The position numbers and the translations under genes were made by a program. Positions 46,244 to 56,232 of a stretch of DNA of 64,000 bases are shown here, piece by piece (the stretch's first letter is position 1; every line of letters begins with the position of its first letter). The DNA comes from Bog-473 sp963800725 (GTDB lineage: Bacteria; Actinomycetota; Acidimicrobiia; Acidimicrobiales; RAAP-2): NCBI GenBank assembly GCA_963800725.1, contig CAWDCE010000017.1:310001-374000 (forward strand). Reading direction: 5' to 3'. The notes below the pieces were generated by a model. That model ran no database searches and was not told the DNA's origin. It saw only the letters and a program-made list of their open reading frames with translations.

Positions 46244-47456
46244 TTAGGGGCGCACGGGGGACAAGGCGTTGGCTCTGGCCACTTCACCGAACCAGAACGC
46301 GCTGGGTTTGGGCCGGCGCTCGAAGGTGTCCGCCGCCACCGACACCAGGCCGAATTGGGGCCCGTAACCGAGATGCCATTCGAAGTTGTCCAAGAGGCTC
46401 CACACAAAGTATCCCCGCAGGTCAATGCCGGCTTCGATGCACCGGTGCGCACTGGTGATGGCCTCGGACAAAAAGGCGATCCGGTCGGTGTCATCGGCCG
46501 TGGCGATGCCGTTTTCGGTGACGACGACGGGGCGTCCACTGACGGCGGCGGCCCGGGCGACGCAATATTCGACGGCTTGGGGCCAGCGCTCATCGTCCAT
46601 CTGGGTCACCGGCACGCTCGGATCGTTGGGCGCCTGGCCCTCGGGCCCGAAATGCATCCGCGTGTAGCACTGGACCCCGACGAAGTCGTCACCTTCGGTG
46701 GCCCGCAAGAAGGTGTTCTCGAGCACCTCCTCGGCGGCGTCGCGCAGCGACTCTCCCCCTTCGTCGGCCGTGATCTCGGCCATCGAGACGGTCACCCCGA
46801 CCGGGAAGTCCCCCGGGCCCGAGCGCAGCACGTCGACCGCGAGACGATGGGCGCGCACCATGGCCTCGTTGACGGCACCGAAGCGGTAGAAGTCGTCCTT
46901 GACCCCGGGGGGGTACTGCCCTTGGAAGTACCCCATGACCCCGACCACATTGGGTTCGTTGATCGTGCAGGCCCAGCCGATGAGGTCGCCGAGGTGCGCC
47001 GCGGTGCGTTCGACGAAGCGGGCGAAACGTTCAGGTGCTTCGGGCGCTTCCCACCCGCCGCGCGGCGAGCCACAACGGCGTCGTGAAGTGGTGGAAGGTG
47101 ACCACGGGCACGATGCCACGGCCGTGACAGGCCGCACAGATCCGGCGGTAGTGCTCGAGGGCAGCCATGGAGAATTCGCCCTCGGCCGGTTCGATCCGAC
47201 TCCATTCGAGCGAGAACCGGTACGCCCCGAGCCCGAGGTCGCCGACCAGGTCGACGTCCTCGCGCCAACGGTGGAACGAGTCGCAGGCATCGCCACTTGA
47301 CGCCACGGTCCCCGACTCGGGATTGTGCTCCCAGGCCCACCAGTCGTTGTTGACGTTGCCCCCCTCGATCTGATGGGCCGCCGTCGCCACCCCCCAGGTG
47401 AAGCCGTCGGGAAAGGTGAGGCGCTTCGCGCCCGAGTGGTCAGGTGGAAGGGCCAT
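46244..47456 (-). CDS. Glycoside hydrolase family 1 beta-glucosidase (frameshifted)
   Basis: About 404 residues, cytoplasmic (no signal peptide). GH1 motifs are GFTWGVATAAHQIEGGNVNN at the start, the acid/base Glu in WACTINEPNVVG, the nucleophile Glu in VVVTENGIATADDTDR, and WSLLDNFEWHLGYGPQFG near the end. One break near 47063. At 404 residues it is shorter than the usual ~450. The start ATG is supported by TACCCT 8 bases upstream. Confidence 0.9.
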
Positions 47457-47464
47457 GGGGGCGC

Positions 47465-47470
47465 AGGGTA
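47465..47470 (-). promoter_or_regulatory. -10 element for the GH1 gene (leaderless spacing)
   Basis: TACCCT (TANNNT), 8 bases upstream of the ATG on the minus strand; identical to the hexamer upstream of rmuC. Confidence 0.45.
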
Positions 47471-47529
47471 GTTGGATCACGCCCGAGGTGCATGACTCGC
47501 CGTCGTGTCTCGCCTGCGATCATGGTCCC

Positions 47530-48381
47530 ATGAGCGCCTCACTCGAGTTCCTCGTCAATCTGTTGGATCTCGAACCCATCGAGGTGAACATCTTCCGGGG
47601 CATCCAGCCCCACGAGGAGCGCCAGCGCGTCTTCGGGGGCCAGGTCGCCGGCCAGGCCCTCATGGCCGCCGGGCGGACGGTCGATCACGGGCGCGTCCAT
47701 TCATTGCACTCGTATTTCCTCCGGCCGGGCGATCCGACCGTGCCCATCCTCTACGAGGTGGACCGCATCCGCGACGGGCGGTCGTTCACGACCCGTCGGG
47801 TCGTCGCCATCCAACACGGCCGGGCCATCTTCAATATGTCCGCCTCGTTCCACGATCATGAGGTGGGCCTCGATCACCAATTCGAGATGCCCGAGGTCCC
47901 CGACCCCGAATCCCTGGCCCCGCTCTTCGAGCGACTCGAACCGTGGAAGGAGGAACTGGCCGAGTGGTTCGAACGGCCCCATCCGATCGACCAACGCCAC
48001 ATTGGGGACCTCCCCTGGCACAAAAAGGGCAAGGCCGAGCCGTATCAGCGCCTGTGGATCAGAGCGGACGGCACCCTCCCCGACGACCCGCTCCTCCACG
48101 CCTGCGTGGCGGCCTACGCCTCGGATATGTCCTTGTTCGACACGATCTTGGCCCCCCATGACGTTCGCTGGGACGACGTCAACTTCATGGGGGCGAGCCT
48201 CGACCACTGCATGTGGTTCCACCGGCCGTTTCGGGCCGACGAGTGGCTCCTCTACGACACCGACTCACCGGTGGCCGCACAAGGGCGCGGCCTGGCGCGG
48301 GGCTTTCTCTTCGACCGGGCCGGCCAGCTGTGCGTGTCGCTGGTCCAAGAAGGCCTGGCCCGGCTCGAGCTCGAGGACTAG
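47530..48381 (+). CDS. tesB: Acyl-CoA thioesterase II (TesB)
   Basis: Intact 283-residue double-hotdog thioesterase: RVFGGQVAGQALMAAGRTVD, HSLHSYFLRPGDPTVPILYE, ASLDHCMWFHRPFRADEWLL, and the terminal GRGLARGFLFDRAGQLCVSL. The conserved Asp (ASLDH) and the C-terminal Gln-Glu region of the TesB active site are present. It hydrolyses acyl-CoAs. It is convergent with citrate synthase, overlapping by 4 bases. Confidence 0.94.
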   Translation: MSASLEFLVNLLDLEPIEVNIFRGIQPHEERQRVFGGQVAGQALMAAGRTVDHGRVHSLHSYFLRPGDPTVPILYEVDRIRDGRSFTTRRVVAIQHGRAIFNMSASFHDHEVGLDHQFEMPEVPDPESLAPLFERLEPWKEELAEWFERPHPIDQRHIGDLPWHKKGKAEPYQRLWIRADGTLPDDPLLHACVAAYASDMSLFDTILAPHDVRWDDVNFMGASLDHCMWFHRPFRADEWLLYDTDSPVAAQGRGLARGFLFDRAGQLCVSLVQEGLARLELED

Positions 48382-49652
48382 CGCAACTCGATCGGGGTGT
48401 AGTCGCCGCGTCGGCCCCGATGTAGAGCTGACGGGGCCGGGCGATCTTGGAGTCCTGATCCAACATCTCTTGCCAATGGGCCAGCCAACCGGCGGTGCGC
48501 GGAATGGCGAAGAGGACGGGGAACATCTCCATTGGGAATCCCATCGCCTGATAGATGAGTCCCGAGTAGAAGTCCACATTGGGGTAGAGCTTGCGCGAGG
48601 TGAAGTACTCGTCGCTGAGTGCGATCTCCTCGAGTTTGAGCGCGATATCGAGTAGCGGATTCTTGCCCGTGACGGTGAATACCTCGTCGGCCACCCGCTT
48701 GATGATCTTGGCTCTCGGGTCGTAGCTCTTGTAGACCCGGTGACCGAAGCCTTGGAGCCGTTGCCGCGCCGTGACCCGACTTGACCGATTCAATGAAGGC
48801 CGGGACGTTGTCGATGCTGCCGATTTCGGTCAGCATGCGGATGACCGCTTCGTTGGCGCCACCGTGGCGGGGTCCGTAGAGCGCGGCGGCCGCGGCGGCG
48901 GTGGCCGAATAGGGGTCCGAGTGCGACGAGCCGACCACGCGCATGGCGGTGGTCGAGCAGTTCTGCTCGTGGTCCGCGTGCAGGATGAACAACACGTCGA
49001 GCGCCCGGGCCAGGATCGGGTCCGCCTCGTAGCGCGGTTCGGCGACCTTCCAGAGCATGGAGAGGAAGTTGCCCGGGAAGTCCAATGAATTGTCGGGGTA
49101 GACGAAGGGCATCCCGACACTGAAGCGGTGCGCAGCCGCGGCCAAGGTGGGCATCTTGGCGATCAAGCGGATGATCTGCTTGTTGCGCGAATCAGGGTCG
49201 AAGATGTCCTTGGCGTCGAGGTAGAAGGTCGAGAGTGCCGCCACCGCCGACACCAACATGCCCATTGGATGCGCGTCGTAGTGGAAGCCCTCCAAGAAGC
49301 GCTTGCGCACGTTCTCATGGATGAAGGTGTGATTGGTGATCTCGTTGCGCCAGACCTCGAACTCGTCGGTGCTCGGCAACTCCCCATTCAAGAGGAGGTA
49401 GGCCACCTCGAGATAGGTCGAGCTCTCCGCCAGCTGCTCGATCGGGTAGCCGCGGTAGCGCAGCACGCCGGCTTCGCCGTCGAGGTAGGTGATCGCACTC
49501 TCGCACGCGGCGGTGGACATGAACGCTGGATCGAAGAACCAGATGCCCGGAAGGAGTTTCGACCACTCGCTGGCCGACACTCCGCCGTTGACGAGCGGGA
49601 TTTCCAACGTCTCGCCATTCCTGTTGTCGGTGATGGTGATGCTCTCGGCCAC
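48378..49652 (-). CDS. gltA: Citrate synthase (type I, hexameric-like; frameshifted)
   Basis: About 425 residues. Catalytic regions are visible: ILHADHEQNCSTTAMR (His), YGPRHGGANEAVIRM (His), and FGHRVYKSYDPRAK (Asp/Arg). The extended N-terminus (SITITDNRNGETLEIPLVNG) is typical of the type I form, which is often NADH-regulated in Gram-negatives. Breaks near 48778 and 48405; it ends RDYTPIELR. A GGAGGGG ribosome binding site precedes the start. Confidence 0.94.
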   Translation of the reverse strand: MAESITITDNRNGETLEIPLVNGGVSASEWSKLLPGIWFFDPAFMSTAACESAITYLDGEAGVLRYRGYPIEQLAESSTYLEVAYLLLNGELPSTDEFEVWRNEITNHTFIHENVRKRFLEGFHYDAHPMGMLVSAVAALSTFYLDAKDIFDPDSRNKQIIRLIAKMPTLAAAAHRFSVGMPFVYPDNSLDFPGNFLSMLWKVAEPRYEADPILARALDVLFILHADHEQNCSTTAMRVVGSSHSDPYSATAAAAAALYGPRHGGANEAVIRMLTEIGSIDNVPAFIESVKSGHGAATAPRLRSPGLQELRPESQDHQAGGRRGIHRHGQESATRYRAQTRGDRTQRRVLHLAQALPQCGLLLGTHLSGDGIPNGDVPRPLRHSAHRRLAGPLARDVGSGLQDRPAPSALHRGRRGDYTPIELR

Positions 49653-49750
49653 GGGGGCGACCCCTCCAATTCCTTCTGTGTGGTTTGCCAGCCGATCCTA
49701 TGGCCCGAAGCCGACCCCGGTCGAGACGCCACCTTCGCGACCCGGTTCGT

Positions 49751-50866
49751 TCACTTCGCAACCGTCGTGGTGGGGGTGGCCGGAGCGACGATGAGGAGCT
49801 GTGAAAACGCGGTGTCGGTCGTCGAGGTCTGCAGGGCGGGGACGTCGAGGGTCACATGGAGGCCATAGGTCTGGCCCGGCTTGACCACGAAGAGCGCGGG
49901 CGGCACGGTGACGGACCCGAGCGACGCCAGTGCCGCGTGGCGTGTGACCGCCACGGTCTGCCCGGTGGCCTGGGTCACCAGGCTGATGTGCACGGTCGCC
50001 GCCGGCTCGTCGACCGTCCCGTGGTTGGCCATGACCACGCTGACGACAATGAGATTGGTGGGCGACAGGGTCGACACACCCGGGGTCACGACCCCGCTGG
50101 GCTGCGGCAGCGCCGGTGGCGACAAGCGGATCGCCGTCACCATGAGGTCGGGGGCAGCCGCCAGCGACGCCGACGTGGTCAGCTGGTCGATCTGGGTGGC
50201 AACGGCCCCGAGCTGCCAGCTTTGGGGCCGCGTGACCCACACCGATGCGGGAACGCGGGTGTGCCCCCTCGCCGCCGCCAACTCCTTTCGCATGGCGCCA
50301 TAAGCCCGATCAGCGTGGGTCAAGAGGGCACCCGCCGCCGCGATCTGATTGGTGGTGGCGGTCGAGGACAACAGGGTCGGGGTCGCCGCCGCGCCAGACG
50401 AGGCGACCGGCGAGCCGGCTACCGCCAGGGGGTGGAGCCCGAGCAGGCCGTCCACCGCCGAGCGCAGCTCGCTCACCGCCTGGGCACGATCGGAAAAGGC
50501 CGCGGAGAAATTCCGCCCGATGGCACCGGGAGGGGCAGGAAGCAACATGGTGGCCTGGCTCTGTTGTTGGCTGGTTTGATCGACCGCGTTGTCCAACTCG
50601 GCTTGGAGTTGCTGTCGAGACTGCGACGCCATGTGGTCCATGAGGCTGCGCACCGAGGCAGCCGTGGCGTTGGAGGAGTCGGCGAGCACGGTGACCTGGG
50701 CGCCGAAGGTGCGGTTCATCTGGGCGCTATAGGTGCCCGAGTTCCGCGAGACCTCCAAGAGCCCGCCGACGACGAGCACAGTGACCAAGACGGCGACGCC
50801 GAGGACGATCGTGCGCCGCCCGAGGGTCCGCCGTCGGGCGCGACGACGGGTGGTCAGCGGCAACAT
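49751..50866 (-). CDS. Uncharacterised membrane-anchored extracytoplasmic protein
   Basis: Intact 371-residue protein. A basic start (MLPLTTRRRARRRTLGRRT) and one membrane segment (IVLGVAVLVTVLVVGGLLEV) are followed by a helical, Gln/Ser/Ala-rich region (residues ~55-230) and a C-terminal beta-rich domain (NLIVVSVVMANHGTVDEPAA; FVVKPGQTYGLHVTLDVPAL) that reads like a CARDB or Ig-like module. No catalytic motif. It is preceded by TAGCGT 9 bases from the ATG, and lies downstream of recD with a 35-base gap. Function unknown. Confidence 0.7.
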   Translation of the reverse strand: MLPLTTRRRARRRTLGRRTIVLGVAVLVTVLVVGGLLEVSRNSGTYSAQMNRTFGAQVTVLADSSNATAASVRSLMDHMASQSRQQLQAELDNAVDQTSQQQSQATMLLPAPPGAIGRNFSAAFSDRAQAVSELRSAVDGLLGLHPLAVAGSPVASSGAAATPTLLSSTATTNQIAAAGALLTHADRAYGAMRKELAAARGHTRVPASVWVTRPQSWQLGAVATQIDQLTTSASLAAAPDLMVTAIRLSPPALPQPSGVVTPGVSTLSPTNLIVVSVVMANHGTVDEPAATVHISLVTQATGQTVAVTRHAALASLGSVTVPPALFVVKPGQTYGLHVTLDVPALQTSTTDTAFSQLLIVAPATPTTTVAK

Positions 50867-50901
50867 CGCCGCACCACGCTACTGCCGACCCGCCGCGATG
50901 T

Positions 50902-52765
50902 TCAGGCGTCACCCATGTCGCCCGTGCGCCAGAGTCGCTCAGCGAGGCCCGAGGCCCGAGCCACGGGGTGCGCGATGGCCGCGACCAACGTGTCCTTGCT
51001 CGACACGATGCTCAGGCGATCTTGGGCCCTGGTCACCGCCGTGTAAAGCAGCTCGCGAGAGGACCGGGGAGGGTCGATTCGGCAGTGAGACCACGGCGTG
51101 GGCGAATTCAGAACCCTGGCTCTTGTGGATCGTCATAGCCCACCATGTCTCGACTCGATCCAACCGAGACGGTGCGAGGTACCGGACTTCGCCCCCGTCC
51201 ACCAGGGCCACGCTGGCCTGAGTGTCACGGCGCACAACCAGGCCGACGTCGCCGTTGAGCACATCGTTGAGGTAGTCGTTGGCGCTCACGATGATCGGCC
51301 GGCCCACATAGAAGGACGACGAGCGGTCGAATCTCGCCACCGAGGCAGCCACCGCTGACTCAATTCGGTCGTTCCAGTCGTAGAGCCCGAGTTCACCGCG
51401 ACGCGTGGCCGCCAGCACCTTGACGCGCTTGGCCGCGGCCAGCCCCCGCACCGCATCACCGTCCTCGGCGGCACCGACCACGTCGACGGCGGCATCGATC
51501 ACACCTTGACGAAGGACGCGTAACGCCTCGCGGTCGTCGGGTCGGATCCACTGCACCGTGTCGGCGCCCGAAGCAAGGAGACCGAGGGCGGTGTCCACGT
51601 CACCTTGTCGGACCGCGCCGGCGAGGGCGGCAATGGGTGAGTCCGCGGCAAATCGATGCATCCGGTCGAGGACGGTGATGCGGCCCGAAAGGGGTGCGTC
51701 GGCGGAGGCGTTCGAAGGGGCGACCAGGGCTGGACCCACGACATCTTCGAGGACGGATCCCGCTTCCACACTGGCCAGTTGGAACGGGTCGCCCACCAAG
51801 ACGAGCCGCGCGGTTGGCTTGAGGGCGTCCAAGAGCCGCGCCATCAGCTGCAATGGCACCATCGAGGTTTCGTCGAGCACCACCACGTCGTGCGGCAATG
51901 GACGGTCACGGTGATGGCGAAAGGATGTTCCAGGGGCCCATCCGAGCAGGCGGTGCAGCGTCATGGCGTCGATCCCGGCCAGCGCGCCGGCCTGCCCGCT
52001 CGACAAGACGCCGTCGTGGACCGCGGCACGCAGTTCGCCGGCGACCGCCTCGGTCATTCTCGCCGCGGCCTTCCCGGTCGGTGCCGCCAACGCAATGTCG
52101 ACGTTGGCGCCGCGACCGAAGGCGAGGGCTTCGGCCACGACCAAGAGTCGGGCGATGGTCCTGGTTTTTCCCGTGCCCGGTCCCCCGGCGATCACCGATA
52201 CCTGGTTGTGCATCGCCACCCGGGCCGCTTGGCGTTGCCGGTCAACCCCCGTAGCCGATTCGACGCCAAAGACCGTGTCGAGCGTGGCCTCGAGGTCGGT
52301 GAGCGCATCGGCACTCTCGGGGGCTCGACCCGGGGTGAGCGACCGGCGGATCAACTGTGCCGCGACCGAGGTTTCGTACTCCCAGAAGCGTTGGAGGTAG
52401 ATGCGGGGCCCGTCGAGGACAAGGGGTCGAAACGGCTCGGCCAAGGCGTCGGGTGGCGTGGCGACGCAAGGACTCGCGACCAACGCGCCCACCCACTGCT
52501 CCGCGGTGGGCCATTCGAGGTCGGCCCGGTCCTCGGTGGCTTCGACGATGAGCCGCTCCACCTCGCGTAGGTCGACGCAGACGTGGCCCAGGCGGGGACC
52601 CCGGGCAGCCACCGCCACCGCGAGGACCACCAAGGGGTCCAGCGGGCCGCAGAGCCGGTCGACGGTCGCGGCCAGCTGGAGTTCGGCCGGACCGAACACC
52701 CCGGCGCGAACAAACGGCCCGAGGGACGCCACATTGGCCGGCACGCTCGGCAGCTGCGGGCTCAT
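50902..52765 (-). CDS. recD: Exodeoxyribonuclease V alpha subunit RecD (frameshifted)
   Basis: About 620 residues. SF1 helicase motifs: Walker A GGPGTGKTRTIARLLV, motif II VVLDETSMVPLQLM, LVLVGDPFQLASVEAGSVLE, and the C-terminal MTIHKSQGSEFAHAV. A break near 51075 precedes RELLYTAVTRAQDRLSIV and the end RLWRTGDMGDA. RecD is the 5'-3' helicase of RecBCD. The ATG overlaps the recB stop (ATGA). Confidence 0.93.
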
Positions 52766-55700
52766 AGCGCGGTTTCGGCGCGCTTGGTTGCAGCCAAGAG
52801 GTCGCTCAGGGCGTCGATGAGGGCTGGGGGGATTCGCCAATGGACCACCCCGTTGGGGTGGGCCCCTTCGAATGGCACATCTGGTCCCGTCATGCCGCGG
52901 GCAAAGAGATAGGCCGCACCGCCGAGATGGCGGTCCGGGTCGTAGTCATCGAGCCGCCCGCGCAGGTAGCGGTGCAGGGCCACCGAATACAGCAGCGCTT
53001 GGAGCGGGTAGTGGTGATGCACCATGGCCGCGGACATCGACGCCTGCCCATAGGCGGCGGGGTCGGACCGTTGCGTGGCCTCACCCAATCGATTGGTCTT
53101 GTAGTCGACCACCACGTAGCGATGATTCGCCTCACCAATCCGCATCACCATGTCGATCGATCCCGTGAGGTGACCGGCCAAGGCCACATCGACCACACCG
53201 TCGGCCAATTCCGCCGCCCATGGTGCGAACGGATCGTCGGCCCCCAGATGGGCCACGACCAGGCGGCCGATGTCGCGCACGCTCGGGCGGCGACCATCGG
53301 CCCCGAGGTGAAGCTCGAAGCTGAGTTCGTTCAGCCGATCGTGCATCGACAGGTCACGCAAGCGCATTGCACCGAGTGATGCGCCCAGCGGTGTGGCGAC
53401 GACCGCGGCCAACCCGTCGACCAAGCGGCTCGGTCCCGTCGCAGGCGAGCGGGACGGCCCGCTGGTGCGATCGAGATCAAAGGGCGTGCGCTCGAGTTGG
53501 CGATCAACGACCCGCTCGAGGTCACCGAATAGTTGCTCGCTGGAGAAGTCCACCTGTTCGAGGACCGCATGGACCAACGTGCCGAAGGCCGCTCCGGCCG
53601 GCAAGAGCGCGAACGGCGGGGTCGGGGCCACGGTGGCCAATCGAACGCCGTCGTCGCTGCTTCGATCCCCAAGAAGCGGTGCCCCCGAGGCCGGCTCATC
53701 GGCCGCCCCCCGGTCGGCCAACGACGTATCACCGGGATCGAAGTCGGCCATGTCGGCCAACCGGGTGATCGACGTGAAGGACCATCGGTGCGCGGAGCGA
53801 TCGGGAAGACGGTCGAGAGTGGCCACCTCGAGTGGGTCCGCCTTGGATCCAAAAGCCGTGCCGGACCACCGCGTCGCGGGAGCGTCGCGCATTCCGTGCA
53901 TCTCGAGCTTGATCGATCCATCCGATCGATCCACGAGGGGCCGAAGAAGGGCCGCCGCCTCGGCATCGTCTGGAAGCGCGAGCTTGCCTGGACTGCGGTA
54001 GCGCTCCGGATCGATGATGCCGTCAGTCCGCGCGAACAGCACACGGGCCAGTGCGGACTTGTCCGCGTCGGGGATCCTGGTCCACCACAGAATCGTCTGA
54101 TGCTGTGCCCGGGTCAGGGCCACGTAGAGAAGCCGGAAGTTCTCACCGAGCGACTCTCTCGCCGCCTGATCCGTGCGGGCCTTGGCCGCCGCGGCATTCG
54201 GCCATTTCTCGCCGCCGGTGACGTCGAACGTGCGCGCCTTGGTCTCGTGATCTTGGAAGACGACGTCGTGGGTGACCTTGGAGAACATGGTCGGCACGCA
54301 GACGATCGGAAACTCCAGGCCCTTCGCGACCCACACCGTCATGACCTGAACCGCTTCTGCTTCTGATTCAGTCCGCCGTGCGGTCAGGTCGGCGTCCACT
54401 TCGGTGTCGCCCCCCGCGCTCGGTTCGGTCGCCAAGGTCGCGAGCAGCCCACCAACGCTGGCGGTCTGCCCGCGGGCCGCGGTGCCGAAGAGCTCGCCGA
54501 TGTGTTGGAGGTCGGTGACATGACGGTCGCCGTCGGGTCGACGCAGGACTCGCGCCACGACGTCTGAATCGACGAAGACGCGTTGGACGAATCGGGCCAC
54601 GCCATGGTTCTCGAGCGCCTCGGCCCACTCCCCGAGCTGCATCTGGAGACCGGCCAGATCATCTTCACCTTCGAGGTCGAGGCGATCGGGTTCCCAACCG
54701 CCGAACCATGACAGTGCGAATCCGCGGGCCCGACCCGGATCCGACGGACGCTCGAGCGCGTTGAGCAGGATCCTCCATTGCCGTGCCGCGGGCGAGGCCA
54801 GCACGCTGGTGCCGCGCGCCAGGACCGCCGGGACACCTTGGGCACTGAGAGCCCGCTGGACCTCCTCGGCTTGCGCCCCGGTTCGCACCAACACCGCGAT
54901 GTCCGATGGCTGTACGCGCCGTTCATCGCGGTGGTGGTCATCGGGGGGCAGGACTGCGCCGTCGAGGAGGTCACGCACCTGGGCCACCAGATCGAGGTAG
55001 ACCGCCCGACGACCCTCCTCGGCCGAAATGGCATACGGCTTGCGCTTTTCGTTTCGCTTCAGGGAAGCGTCGAGGGCCAGGCGGAGCGAGAGCGCAGGGA
55101 GCTCGGCGCCATCGAGCGAGGTCAGACGCTTGGCGGCGTTCGCCGGAGCCGGTTTGACCGGATCGAAGGCGATGGCGTCGTCCCCCAGGGTCGTTCCGCC
55201 GAGCAGAACCTCGAGTGCGCGAAGCACGGCGCCATTGGATCTCCAGTTGACCCGCAGCCGCGCTGGGTCGTACCCGGTGACGCCACCGCATCGAGAAAGG
55301 TGTGCACGTTGGCCCCGCGAAACGAAAAGATCGCCTGTTTGGGATCGCCCACCAACACGAGTGACGTCGAGGAGACATCGTCGCCGAACAATCTCTCGAA
55401 GATCTCCCACTGCACCGGATCGGTGTCTTGAAACTCATCGATCAGCGCCACCGTGAAGCGTTCGCGGATCATGGTGAGTGTCCCGGGCCCGTTCGGGCCG
55501 CGCAGCGCCTCGCGCAAATTGGGTCAACAGATCGTCGAAGCTCATCGTCCCGGCGCGTTGGCGGCGTCGGGCAATGACCCGCCTGGCCTCTTCGACGAGC
55601 CGTGTCCGCACCGTGAATTCGGCGGGGATATCGCGGTCATCGCTCGCCGGGACCAAAGCGGTGTCGGGAGCCGCCATCGCCGTGCGCGTGGCGGATCGGA

Positions 55701-56232
55701 GTTGGTCGAAGGTCGGAAGCTCGTGGTGGGCGACGCCGAGCGCGGCGGCCCGAGCCAGCACATCGGCGCACGCGTCGTCGAGGAGTTCAGCCGAGTTATC
55801 CACCAGCCGGGCGTCGGGATCAGTGCCCGAGGTTGCACCGAGCGTTCCGAGGACCTGGGTCGCGAAGCCGTGGATCGTGGTAATGGTGGCGGTGTCGAAC
55901 TCGCTCAACGCTCGGTTGATTCGTTCCCGCCGAAGTGCGCGCTCGGACGAGGCGAGGTACAACGCGAGCGGATCGACACTCGGATCGCCGGCCATGGCCG
56001 CCGCCACGTCGACGAGGCGTTCGCGCAATCGCGAGCGGAGCTCGCTGGTGGCGGCTCGGGTGAACGTCACGACGAGGAGTTGTGACGCCGGGACGCCGTC
56101 TTCTGCGATGGCCCGCACCGCCAGGGTGACCAAGGTGAAGGTCTTGCCGGTCCCCGCGCTGGCCTCGATGGCCAGTCGGCCACGGGGCCGGACCTCATCG
56201 AGGCGATAGGTGGCGACCTCGGGGACACTCAT
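52762..56232 (-). CDS. recB: Exodeoxyribonuclease V beta subunit RecB (frameshifted)
   Basis: About 1,155 residues. The N-terminal UvrD-like helicase has Walker A IEASAGTGKTFTLVTLAVRA, TFTRAATSELRSRL, VALIDEFQDTDPVQWEIFER and VGDPKQAIFSFRGANVHTFL; motif VI is YVALTRAQHQTILWW. The C-terminal nuclease domain carries GSIDMVMRIG and VVDYKTNRLG (the Asp...Asp-x-Lys active site). Breaks near 55515 and 55285. It lies between recC and recD with ATGA overlaps on both sides. Confidence 0.94.

Noticed and set aside
47505..47529. Leaderless -10 box for tesB
   Set aside because: No TANNNT occurs at 6-9 bases upstream of the chosen ATG, so this gene was not counted in the leaderless set.
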